In this document: positions 11,377 to 20,945 of the stretch, one piece after another
Numbering within the stretch: position 1 is the first letter of the stretch
Layout of the letters: the number at the start of each line of letters is the position of its first letter
Source of the DNA: Aquilaria yunnanensis
Taxonomy: Eukaryota > Streptophyta > Magnoliopsida > Malvales > Thymelaeaceae
Reading direction: 5' to 3'
DNA: 64,000 bases
Assembly: GCA_039654915.1 (NCBI GenBank)
Contig: CM077594.1
Location: 111,490,893 to 111,554,892 of the forward strand
Position numbers and translations under genes: made by a program
The notes under the pieces: generated by a model
Told to the model about the DNA's origin: nothing
Database searches by the model: none
Seen by the model: the letters and a program-made list of their open reading frames with translations, nothing else

Positions 11377-12423
11377 CAGTGGTGGAGCCAAGATTTTGTT
11401 AGTGAGGGGGGCAACATAAAGTTATTTTTTCTTGAAGATGAATTTTTTAAGCAAAAAATTGTTAAGATATAACTTAAAGAAGATGCTCAAAGATATGGAA
11501 TTTTAAAGAAACTTAATTTAAAGATGTTAGTATCTTGCCAAAAGAGTAGTGCACTGATAACCATGATTATTTTGGGTTGATCTTGTAGACTTATGAAAAT
11601 TGTTGAGTAGTATTTAATTAGATAATATAAGAACACTTCAACAAAGTATGTAAAAGACATAAAATTGTAAGTTATATATTGAAATAATATTCCATGATAG
11701 ATCAATATAAATGATTAACTTTTTTGACACCTAGAGTAAATATTTTAATTGCTTATTAATTGGATAAACTAATCAGCCTATGCTTTAAAATACCCACTTC
11801 ACATTAGTCAATGTTTCTCAAAGATGTTTTTAGCTATTTGGTTAAAATTGTTTGCCATTTTGTTGAAATAAGCTTACTCAAGCCCATGGACATTGGAACC
11901 TTAGGTAGGTAACTTAATGATGGATAAGTCATTGAGTTAACAAATTCTTAATTTTATTAATTATGAACTTTTATATGGCTACATTTTATAATTTTAACTT
12001 TGTTTGACTATTTACTACTCCCTCTGTCTCATAAAGATGGTCTCTTTAACTTTTCATGGAGTTTAATTTAAGAAAGTTTTTCTTTTAATAGGTTTATAGA
12101 AAAAGACAAATGAGTAAAAGTATTATTTTTTTATTTGACATATAATTTGCAACATTAAAAAATGGAATAAATGCAAAGTAAAACAAGATGGTGGTAGTAA
12201 GAAAACTTTCAAAGGGGAAAACGCATTAGTATACGTTCCTTTTCTTGACTTTTTTACTACATTAAAAATTAGCTTAAATAGGTAAACTTTTAACTTCGAA
12301 ATAGCATAAAAGTTAAGAGTGTATATCAATATTTCACCTCAACATACATCAAATCCTAATTAAATTGAGATTTAGGAGGGCCAGGGAATGGCCCCTCCAA
12401 ATTATATAGTGGCCCTGCCATTG
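11377..12423. mobile_element. hAT-like non-autonomous element inserted in copia gag
   Basis: A 1,047-bp insertion between two halves of the gag frame. The termini are CAGTGGTGGAGCCA and, inverted from the right end, CAATGGCAGGGCCA (10 of 14 identical), which is the CAGTGGCGGAGCCA-type hAT terminus. The flanking octamers ACTATCTT (11369-11376) and GCGGTCTT (12424-12431) are 5 of 8 identical. Both are one or two changes from ACGGTCTT, the octamer expected from the conserved L-N-G-L gag motif. This supports an 8-bp hAT duplication that has since decayed. The interior has no transposase. It holds a partial mariner-MITE end near 12016. Confidence 0.7.
12016..12240. mobile_element. Truncated mariner-type MITE inside the hAT-like element
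   Basis: CTCCCTCTGTCTCATAAAG at 12016 is a good Tc1/mariner MITE terminus (compare the full copy at 59689), preceded by TA. The expected inverted terminus GGGACGGAGGGAG is not present downstream, so only one end and an arm remain. The right limit is a guess. Confidence 0.4.
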
Positions 12424-12829
12424 GCGGTCTTGGAAACAAGTTCAAAGAAATATCTACTGCTATTGAGGCTCGTGACACTTCAATATCCTTTCATGAACTT
12501 CGTGATAAATTGATTGACCATGAATTTTTTCTAAAGAAACAAAAAAAATCTAAAAATTGTTATCCTGTTTCTACTGCTAATTTTTCTTCAAAGTAGGAAA
12601 AAAAGAAAGTTAGCTTCTTGCCTCATCCAAATGGAACTTAGTGAGTCACCAAAGGGCATCCTTTGAGGCAAAATCAAAACAACAGTAGTAGCCATCCAAG
12701 GCAGCATGTTCCTACTCCTACTTTAATGGGTGAAATCCTAAGGTGTTAATACTGTAACAAGTTGGGACACATAGCAAAAACATGTTGGCATATCAATATA
12801 AGAGCCAATTCGTTTTAACCTAAATCAAC

Positions 12830-13089
12830 TGACTTATTTTTACTTTCTCATCTTTTTTATCTGAAACCAATAGTATGTAAATGCAATAATCCATTTGAAT
12901 CTAAATTTTCATGATGTTGTTAAATTTTTATGAATTTTTCTTTTTTAATGTCTTAAACTCAAAAAATTCATAAAAATTTAGAAAGATTACAAAAATTATA
13001 TTTTCAATGGATTATTGCAGCTACATAATATTGGCTTTTAATTAAAATTAGTTCCAGGTAAAAAAAGATATAAGAATAAAAATAAGTCA
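12830..13089. mobile_element. Fold-back MITE inserted between gag and protease
   Basis: The arms pair over a long distance: TGACTTATTTTTACTTTCTC at 12830 against its inverse ending AAAAATAAGTCA at 13089, and TGCAATAATCCATT near 12875 against AATGGATTATTGCA near 13006-13019. The copia frame is normal on both sides. AAATCAA occurs before the left end (12823-12829) and just after the right arm (13095-13101), a possible target duplication. No coding capacity. The superfamily is not assigned. Confidence 0.6.
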
Positions 13090-13193
13090 TTTTGAAATCA
13101 ATTTACTTAAGTTGAAACGAAGTTGGTGTAAATGATCAAAACCCACCACATGTGAATGTTGCTTTTCAAAAACCATAATGAAGTCAGATCATT

Positions 13194-14000
13194 GACTCGG
13201 GAGCCAGCCATCATGGCACTCTGGACCTCAATAATCTCTCCATCAATAATGCATATTTTGGCAATAATCAACTTGATGTCAAAGATGGCGTAGGTTTACC
13301 AATCTCTCACACTATCTTTTCTTCCATTAAAACTTCATCTGCTAAGTTCTCCCTTAACAATATTTTGCGTGTTCCTAGTCTTAAGCAAAATCTAATTTTT
13401 GCCACCAAATTTTGTAATACTAATAATATTTCCATTGAATTGTTTCCTTCTTGTTTCCATGTCAAAGATCTACATACCAAACAAGTTTTAGCAAGTGGGC
13501 TGAATAAAGTAGGTCTCTATCTCATCCCAACAACAACAACAAGCACCTCCAATGACCTACATACAGCTCTCATACAAGTCAAGGCATCTTTCATAATCTA
13601 GCACTAATGTCTCGGTCATCCATTATCTTCAGTTCAACAAGCTATCCTTTGTCAGTTTTCTTTATCATGTTCTTCAAATAAAACATCTTGCTTATATGAT
13701 TCGTGCCAATGTACAAAAAGTCACAGGTAGTCATTTGGAATTTCATTCATTAAAAGTCATCGTCCACTTGATTTAATTTATACAGATGTCTAGGATCATG
13801 CTCTAGTTAACTCAATTGATGGTTTCCGCTACTACATTGCCTTTGTGGATCACTTCACCAAATATATATGGCTTTATCCCATGAAACAAAAAACTAATGT
13901 CTTAACAATTTTTCCACAATTTAAGATTCTTGTTGAAAACTACTTCAATCTACCCATCGTCTCTTTTTACTCAAATGGAGGGGTGAATTCTTGAAACTAC
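13194..14000 (+). pseudogene. Copia protease and integrase, degenerate
   Basis: The protease active site DSGASHH is intact at 13194-13214, followed by a recognisable protease body (LDLNNLSINN, then ILRVPSLKQNLIFATKFC, a well-known copia protease/integrase junction pattern). The integrase zinc-binding region starts near 13590 (CLGHPLSSVQQ). The catalytic core begins at about 13777 (YTDV, then TAG where Trp is usual, then DHA). GFRYYIAFVDHFTKYIWLYP is well kept. The second catalytic Asp region reads FYSNGG, with Asn in place of Asp. Several stops and shifts: not functional. Confidence 0.75.
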
Positions 14001-14899
14001 AATCATTCCTTGTTGTTCATGGTATTTCACACCTTACCTCTCCACCCCACACCCCATAACACAACACCACAACAAAACGTTGCCACAGACACATTGTTGA
14101 AACTGGATGCACCCTTTTCCAACAAGCCTTCATGCCATCACAATATTAGTCCTATACTTTTCTTACTACCACATACTTAATCAATCATTTATATATACCC
14201 TCATAAATAATAAGTCTTCATACCGACTCCTCGTTAATACTGAACCAAAACTATACCAAACATAGGATCTTTGGGTGCTTATGTTATCCATGGCTTAAAC
14301 CTTACACTCATAACATGTTGGAACAATGTTCCTGACCTTGTGTTTTTTTGGGTTACTCTCTTGCACAAAGTGCCTATATATGTTTTGACCCTTAAGCTCA
14401 CAAATACTTTGTCTCATGACATGTCATCTTCAATGAAATTGTTTTTCCCTTCAAGCTTAGTCTCCACTCTGCCAACTTTTGCGCTGAACCAATCATCTTA
14501 TCATGTAGACCACAATGCACCATTTTCACAAAACTACGTTAAGCCCATCTATGATGCAATCATCTCCCTTATCAAACTCCTTATCTAATTGGCCTTTATC
14601 CACTCCTATTACTATCCCTTTACGCTCTATGTCACCAAATTCTTCCACTCAGTCCTCTTTATCCTTTACCTCCTTTTTACCATCCCATAACTTGTCTCCC
14701 TCTCCTATAAATTATCTTGTCCTTACTCCTTCTCCAAGTCCAACCTCATCCTTTTCACAATCACCCCTCCCTAATCCTACCTAAACTCACCTAATGAGTA
14801 CAAGGTCCCAAAACAATAACTTTAAACCAAAAAAACTACTTTATGACACTGTCCACCCACTTCCTACATTTATTGAACCTACCTACACCTTTTAGGCCA

Positions 14900-15625
14900 T
14901 CAAAGATCCCAAGTGGCATGCTGCCATGGTTGACGAGTATAATGCTCTCCTTCCAAATGGTACTTGGCACCTCATTCCACCTGCTAGTCATTACAATATT
15001 ATTCAATGATGCTAGATATTCCAAATCAAACAAAACCCTAATGGCAGTATCTCACGTTACAAAGCACGCTTGGTGGCTAAAGCTTTCATCAAAGGCCGGG
15101 TATTGGTTTTCAGGATACTTTTAGTTCGGTTGTTAAGCCATCAACAATTTGCACTATTCTATCTATTACAGCCTCTTGTCAATGGCCGTTGTACTAGTTG
15201 GATGTTAACAATTTTTTCTTGCAAGGCTATCTCCAGGAGAAAGTATTTATGCAACAACCTGCTACCTTTGTTGATAAGGATCATCCTAAATATATTTTTT
15301 TTTCTCAAGAAACCTATATATGGCTTAAAACAGGCTTCTTGGGTGTGGTATAACTCTTTGGCAGACTTTCTTTTCTCCATCGGATTTAACAAGTCTCAAT
15401 ATGATACATCTCTGTTCGTTTACATTCATGGTGTTATTCAAGTTTATCTCTTTTTATATGTTGATGATCTAATTCTTACAGGGAATGATTTAGCTTTTCT
15501 CCCTAAGTCTCTTGTGACAATCTTCTTACGTTTTTCCTTAAAATATCTTGGAACTCTAAACTATTTTCTAGACATTAAGGTTACAGCTACTCTCACAGGT
15601 TTATTTATTTCATAACATAAGTATA
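14900..15625 (+). pseudogene. Copia reverse transcriptase, degenerate
   Basis: The copia RT motifs appear in order across three frames: EYNALLPNGTWHLIPP (near 14935), ISRYKARLVAKAFIKG (near 15048), LDVNNFFLQGYLQEKVFMQQ (near 15200), then in frame from about 15310 PIYGLKQASWVWYNSLADFL. The catalytic YVDD is intact at 15457-15468 within LYVDDLILTGND. The LNYFLDIKV tail follows near 15550. Frameshifts and stops interrupt the first half. In a living element this enzyme copies the element RNA into DNA in cytoplasmic particles. Confidence 0.85.
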
Positions 15626-16416
15626 TTGTGGATATCTTGGACTGTACAAACATGCTTGGAGCCAAAGGTACTTCAACTCTACTCTCACCCATGTTAGCTC
15701 CGTATAATGATCTTGGCTTCTTCTTTACTGGATACATCTGAGTTTCGGCAACTCATTGGTGCCTTCCAATAAGCTTTATCACTAGGCCAGACATAGAATT
15801 TGCCATAATCAAACTATCTCAATTCATCCATTGTCCCACTGGCCTATACTGGACTGCTCTCAAATGCTTACTGAGATATCACAAGCTACACCATTTCATG
15901 GCATCTTCATCCATTGAAACTCTCTTTTTTTTCTTTAAGCATATTCAAACTCTGACTAGCCAGGTGATCATGATGTCAGCAATCAACTTTTTCCTATGTC
16001 ATGTTTTTAGGTACCACACCAGTTTCTTAGAGCTCAAAACATCAGAAGACTGTTGCTTGCTCCTCCACTAAGGCTAAGTATCATGTTATAGCCTATGGAA
16101 TGTGTGAACTAAACTAGCTAATGTCTCTTATGAAAAAACTTGGACTATAACTCTCGCAGCCCCCATTTCTTCATTCTGACAACTTGGGTGCCACTTATGT
16201 TTGTGCAAATGCCATCTTTCATTCTCGTATGAAGCACCTGGCCATTCATTATCATTTTGTGTGTGAGCGCATTGCTTCTAGTTCCCTTCGAGTTCATCAC
16301 ATTTCCACTGTAGCTCAACTGGCTAACATCCTCACTACGCCATTTTCTAGGTTTCGACTTAAGGTTCTTCGGTACAAGATCGTAGTCTTCGACAGATCCT
16401 TTGTCTTGTGAAGGTG
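15626..16416 (+). pseudogene. Copia RT tail and RNase H, degenerate
   Basis: The connection and RNase H segments are recognisable but broken. [14 protein letters not shown] near 15785 matches the RPDISYAVxxLSQF motif. The last segment (16184-16411) reads VAQLANILTTPFSRFRLKVL, matching the VADILTKPLSRxRFxxLR end of copia pol. It stops a few bases before the 3' LTR. A purine-rich GTGAAGG before 16417 is a poor polypurine tract. Confidence 0.7.
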
Positions 16417-16587
16417 TGTTAAGGATAATTAGATATTACTTTTCTACTTTATCCTATTATCTTATGTGTTTATCAGTCACATGTATATTTACAATTATCT
16501 CCTTGTACGAGTACTCTATATATATATATTATGTAAATATGAGCCACATGTATGAGATTGAATCAATTCAACTCTTCCATTTTAATA
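16417..16587 (+). repeat. 3' LTR of the copia element
   Basis: 171 bp, TGTTAAGGATAATTAG at the left edge and CCATTTTAATA at the right edge. It matches 10670-10847 along its length with scattered substitutions and small gaps. The target duplicate GGTAG follows at 16588-16592. Confidence 0.85.
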
Positions 16588-17180
16588 GGTAGAAAGTATT
16601 CAATTTGATTTAGGAACTTGTGATGCTTGGAGAAGGAATTGTGATCTTGAAGACACATTTGCAGTGAAGGCTCTGACAAAAATCATTAACCTAAACCTTT
16701 TTATGGCAAAAGTTGGAGATCATGCAACAAGTTGGAATTCATGGGTGCATCATAAGATCAATATCTTTGTGTGGAGAACTCGACCAGACTATCTTCCAAC
16801 TAGGTTCCACTTGTTATCTTAAGGGGTTGAGGCAGAAAATATTTTATGCCCTTTCTTCAATTTTTTATGTTGAAAGCTTAGATCATGTAATTGTTCATGG
16901 CAATAGCTCGGGTGAAGTATGGGAATCCATCTACAGGTGGTGGCAAGTTAAGGTCTGAATTCAATTGATATTAAAGATGTGTTCTCAGCTGTTCCCGGGG
17001 AATTTACAGGTTAAAAAACAAAAGAAAACATGGCAAGCTGTGGTGTTCGTTTCGACATGAGCACTTTGGAAACGTAGGGACAGTTGGATCTTTAAGGGCT
17101 CTCAAAAGTCTGCTTCACAAACATTTGGTGAGATTCAAGCAATATCTTTTGTATGGTAACTAGTCGATGTAAAAAACAGG
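16588..17180 (+). pseudogene. LINE (L1-type) ORF2 zf-RVT fragment, 3' piece
   Basis: This continues the frame begun at 10600: ESIQFDLGTCDAWRRN, then DTFAVKALTKIINL, then (after a frameshift near 16700) SWNSWVHHKINIFVWRTRPD and YLPTRFHLLS. It ends with a GEVWESIYRWWQ-type segment and, near 17040-17155, ALWKRRDSWIF and EIQAISFVW. These are the landmarks of the zf-RVT zinc-binding region and C-terminal tail of plant L1 ORF2 proteins. Several stops. The RT domain itself is absent, so this was a 3'-terminal fragment before the copia insertion. Confidence 0.7.
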
Positions 17181-20049
17181 GTTATGTATGGCATGTGCGC
17201 GTTTGTTTGTGAAGACAATATTTATTTGCAGTACATTGCACGCCAACACCCATTTGTTTTTTTACATTACATGCCAGGACACAATATTTTACCTTACATT
17301 ACGAAATGTTTTTAAGGTTGATGCCTATTTTCAATTTTACTTCTTTTTTTGTTTAGAATCACATCATTTTGAGATTTGTATCATAGTTTTCTTTATGAAG
17401 TAATTAATTTTTGTTATAATTTTTTCCTAATTCAACTTTAAAATTTCGTTTCCTAGAATATTGTGTATACTTGTTTTTTTTATATAAGTAAGAAACAAAT
17501 TGATATTATTTAAATAAAATAGCTTTTTATTATTAATTTTATTCCATTTAAGGTAAACTAGTATTTCTATACATTGTTAACTAGTAGTTGACTATTGACA
17601 TTAATTAGAAAATCAGTGGTAAAGTGTAAAAATAATTAAAAACCCTAACACGGTAAATATGAATTCAACCAAAGTTTAGGTAATCAATTCTAAATATAGA
17701 TACATATAAGGTATAAAATAGCCCGCGCGTTACGATGGTCACATGATGCAACAATATCAAGTGTAAATAAGATGAAGTATAATTAAGGAACACATCCATT
17801 TTGATTCAATGTCTTTGTTGACATCTAGAGCCTATTTTAGTGATATTATACATAACATAAAAGAGATGTAAAGGGAAGGAAATCATAATAGTTGCATGGG
17901 CAACTGATTTGTTAGGCAATTTGCATAATCTTCAATATGCATGGCTTATGTAGATATCTGATATGAATAGTTTGATTGCATATATGAAGGGTGTATGATT
18001 ATAACATAAACTTGTGAAAGGAATAAATTAATTTGTGGAAAGAATCTAATATATGAAGGAATCAATTATTAATAATGAAAAGATAAGACCAAAAAAAATC
18101 ATTTTTTATTTATGCTATTCAATTAATGGTTTAACCATTAATGTAGTAAAAGTAAAAAGAAAATAAAAGAAAAATAAATTGATTAAAGTGGAATCAACCA
18201 AAATTATACAAAAAATAGACAAATCATAGTGCCTAAAGTTTTGTTTGAGAAAAAAATAATGAAGAAAAACAAAAAAAATAATTTGGGCACAAAAAGAGAA
18301 AATATAAAAACTTTAGCTATTAAAAGTTTAGCAGTTGATTTAATAAATTTTTTTTTTTTAAAAAGAGTTCTATTTTACTAAAAAAACAAACAAACCATGA
18401 TAACATATGTTTTATTTTAGAAAAGAATACATCATAAAAAAAAAAAAAAGATCTAAGAGATCAAGCAAAAACATTATAATTAAGTAGGTATTAAATTTAG
18501 GTTCCAAAATGCCAACCAATTAAACTCAAGGTCTAATATTGAAAATGGAAACAATGCAGGCACTGAGAACGTGTTTCAGTAAAAAAAAATTAATGGAAAT
18601 GGGAGAATAGCAAGACAAACTTAAAAAAGAAACAATTGCATCAAAAAATAAATTAAAAAGGAATCGATTGAAAAAGTGGGCTGCAACACAGCTCAAGCAC
18701 CAAAAAGCCGAAATAGAAAAATACGGTAGTTTGCTGTAGAAACTTACAGTAACAGTAACCTAAACACAGTAACTAGAATATAATATAATTTCCTGAGGGT
18801 AATAATCGTACATTTGAAGTTGACTTGGTGCGGGGTGTTGGATGTGTAGTCCGATCGAGTATATTCATTCATTCATTCCTTCATGCGCGGCGTCAAGTTA
18901 AGTAAACCAAATGAGGGAATTATGAGACAAGACGACGCGAAGCGCGCGCAATCCATTGATTGATGCTTTGACAAGACCGGCCCACTAACTCATCCATCCA
19001 CTGATTGAGCTTAAGGTTTCTTAATTACAACAGCGGGGCAGACGTAGAACAGGGTCTGGATTGGTGGTTCTAAATTCTAATCTATTGAGCTCCTGTATAA
19101 TTATTTAGTTTTACTTCAAGAAGTGATAATGAGCTACATCTCCAGAGAAGCTTGTGTGTATATATGTATTTGTCCATTTTCTTTATGTTATGTGATAGTA
19201 TATTTTTATTTTTTAATTTAAAAAAAAAAAAGGGAGAAAGAAAAACACGGTTCCACACTGGCTAATTATTAAGGAGGGCAAGTGCGTTCCAACACAGATT
19301 CACCTCCTCACCTTAGTCCATAATCCAAATCACTAATAGCATTTAAGGTACCTTGTTAAGTAAGTGGCAAGTGAACTCGGAGGCGAGGCGATCGATACGG
19401 ACGGCGGTGGTATTAATTATGGACGGGAATTCTGTGGATGTATTGTACTAGGTATAGGAAGGAACAAGCAGATCAGGGGATTTTTGGTCAAGCAGACAAA
19501 TTGTGTTGCGCCTTCTTGTACGTACACATTGCATGTTGGTTCAACCACATCAAATTAATGTTTGCTCCCTATCCTAGCCCTAGGCCTAGGCCTAGACCTA
19601 CCTACCTACCTACTCAGCTATACCTTGGTGATCATGTTCTGATCGTATCTCTATTCTGATTTCTGATTACCAAACAAAACAAAATATTCTTACAGCTGAA
19701 AAGTGGAGAGCATTTAGATTACTTACGTGGATCGCCATAAAAATAAAATCTACACATATATGTAAATGTCGATTAGCGGGAAATGCAAATACATAGCATA
19801 TTATAATGGGCCGAATAAAAAGAAAAAGGAATGGACCTAAACTCACTACTCTTTGCAAGTTGCGAGGTGGACGGAGCACTTAGAGACATGCATTTGTTTT
19901 GATACTCGGGATTGTTACAAGGAACAAAATTGAGAGGGAGAACATGGAAAAGCTTTGTGGTGAAAGTCCCCGTTGAGTGAAATCTGGAGAGCTTAAACTA
20001 CAATGAGACCATTTCTAAGTTAATTACTTTTTTAATGGAGAGCATGACT
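17181..20049. other. Unassigned AT-rich intergenic DNA
   Basis: No supported gene. A and T tracts are common (18349-18361, 18437-18450, 19219-19230). The stretch 18780-19080 is more balanced and contains GCGCGC and GCGGCG motifs, but no open frame with coding character. A CCTAGG/CCTA microsatellite lies at 19573-19613. Confidence 0.5.
19573..19613. repeat. CCTAGG/CCTA microsatellite
   Basis: A short run of CCTAGG units followed by CCTA units. It is not related to the telomere-like block at 20325, which uses CCCTAAA. Confidence 0.75.
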
Positions 20050-20945
20050 CACTATAACACAGATACAAAATTGTGACCGAAAGTCCAGTTACATTTCAGT
20101 CACGATACTAGCTAAAAGCAACTGTTTCGCTACTGTGGATGGCAGTCGTATTTTTTCAAATTGCAATTTTTTCGCAACTGAATCTTAACTACTAAAGGCG
20201 ACTTAAACCTTCATTCAATAATTAGTCAAAATTATTGTAAGTTGCATTAAATCCTGCAACTGACTACTTCAATTGCTATATTAGCGACAGCCACGGTCAT
20301 ATATATATATATATATCATAATTATTATATCCCTAAACCCTAAACCATATTTCTATTTCTATATCTCTAAACCCAAAACCTAATCTACCATTAACCTTAA
20401 ACCCTAACTAGCATTAACCTTAAACCCTAAACCGTAATTCTATATCCCTAAACCCAAAACCTAAACTACCTTTAACCCTAAACCCTAAATACAAATCTCA
20501 AACTTTAAATTCCAACTTAATCCTCTATAACCCTAAAACAAATCCCAGATAATATTAAATTAATTCAACACTCTTGTCCTATCTAGCTAATTCCATATCC
20601 CTAAACATTAATTTCAAACCCTAAACCTTAAATAAAAATCTCAAACTCTAAATCTATATCCAATACCCTTAACCCCTTAAAAACCCTAAATCCTAATTCT
20701 CTATCACTAAACACTAAAAAAAATCTCAAACCCTAAACCCTAAAAAAAATCCAATACATATATCCCTAAACTCTAAAAAAACTCCAAACCCTAAAAAAAT
20801 CATAAATCCCTAAATCAACTCAGCCACTGAAAGAGCGACTGCAATCAAATTGCTCACTAAAAAATCAATTGAAGAGCAACTGCAGTTAAATCTAAAAAAA
20901 TTTACCGACTAAAATGCGACTTACATGGCTGGTGGGAACAAAGAT
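20050..20945. mobile_element. CACTA-like element with telomere-like core (tentative)
   Basis: CACTATAACACAGATAC at 20050 is a fair CACTA terminus. It is followed by subterminal motifs in both directions (GTGACCG, CAGTCAC, GCAACTG, GCGACT) as in the end at 3820-4080. The same motif set returns at 20820-20935 (GCGACTGCA, GCAACTGCAG, GCGACTTA), as expected for the opposite subterminal region. A clear right terminus TAGTG was not found. Between the two arms lies the CCCTAAA-rich block (20325-20815). Confidence 0.45.
20325..20815. repeat. Degenerate interstitial telomere-like repeats (CCCTAAA)
   Basis: About 490 bp carry many copies of CCCTAAA and near variants (CCCTAAACCCTAAA at 20332, 20398, 20423, 20478, 20730 and others), separated by AT-rich filler and by longer units of the type TATATCCCTAAACCCAAAACC. 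All face the same way. The plant telomere unit is CCCTAAA, but this block is too degenerate and interspersed to be a recent telomere remnant. Confidence 0.8.

Larger units (their letters stand above)
10901..12785 (+). pseudogene. Copia gag, interrupted and with stops
   Basis: ATG at 10901 opens MSNHLPPHSSYPL, a typical copia gag start. At codon 56, where the family has the Trp of an NYPxW motif, there is TGA (11066-11068), probably TGG to TGA. The frame shifts further on, and from 11119 a frame contains KSVAEYLKLIKATIDKFAF, matching the conserved SVxEYLxxIKxxxDxLA gag segment. A hAT-like element interrupts it at 11377. Gag resumes at 12432 (NKFKEISTAIEARDTSISF) and reaches a zinc knuckle at 12744-12785 (C-x2-C-x4-H-x4-C, with a TAA inside it). 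Non-functional. Confidence 0.8.
10670..16587 (+). mobile_element. Ty1/copia retrotransposon, degenerate, with nested insertions
   Basis: A complete but decayed element with short LTRs (10670-10847 and 16417-16587) and a perfect 5-bp target duplication GGTAG (10665-10669 and 16588-16592). It has an initiator-Met-type primer-binding site and domains in copia order: gag with zinc knuckle, protease, integrase, reverse transcriptase, RNase H. All frames carry stops or shifts. The LTRs differ at roughly 20 positions by eye, so the insertion is old. The very short LTR and the gag pattern suggest the Ale/Retrofit lineage (inference). Two later insertions sit inside it, at 11377-12423 and 12830-13089. 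Confidence 0.9.

Noticed and set aside
20325..20815. Chromosome end or recent telomere fusion
   Set aside because: The CCCTAAA units are degenerate, interspersed and all in one direction inside what looks like a transposon; a real telomere tract would be a near-perfect tandem.
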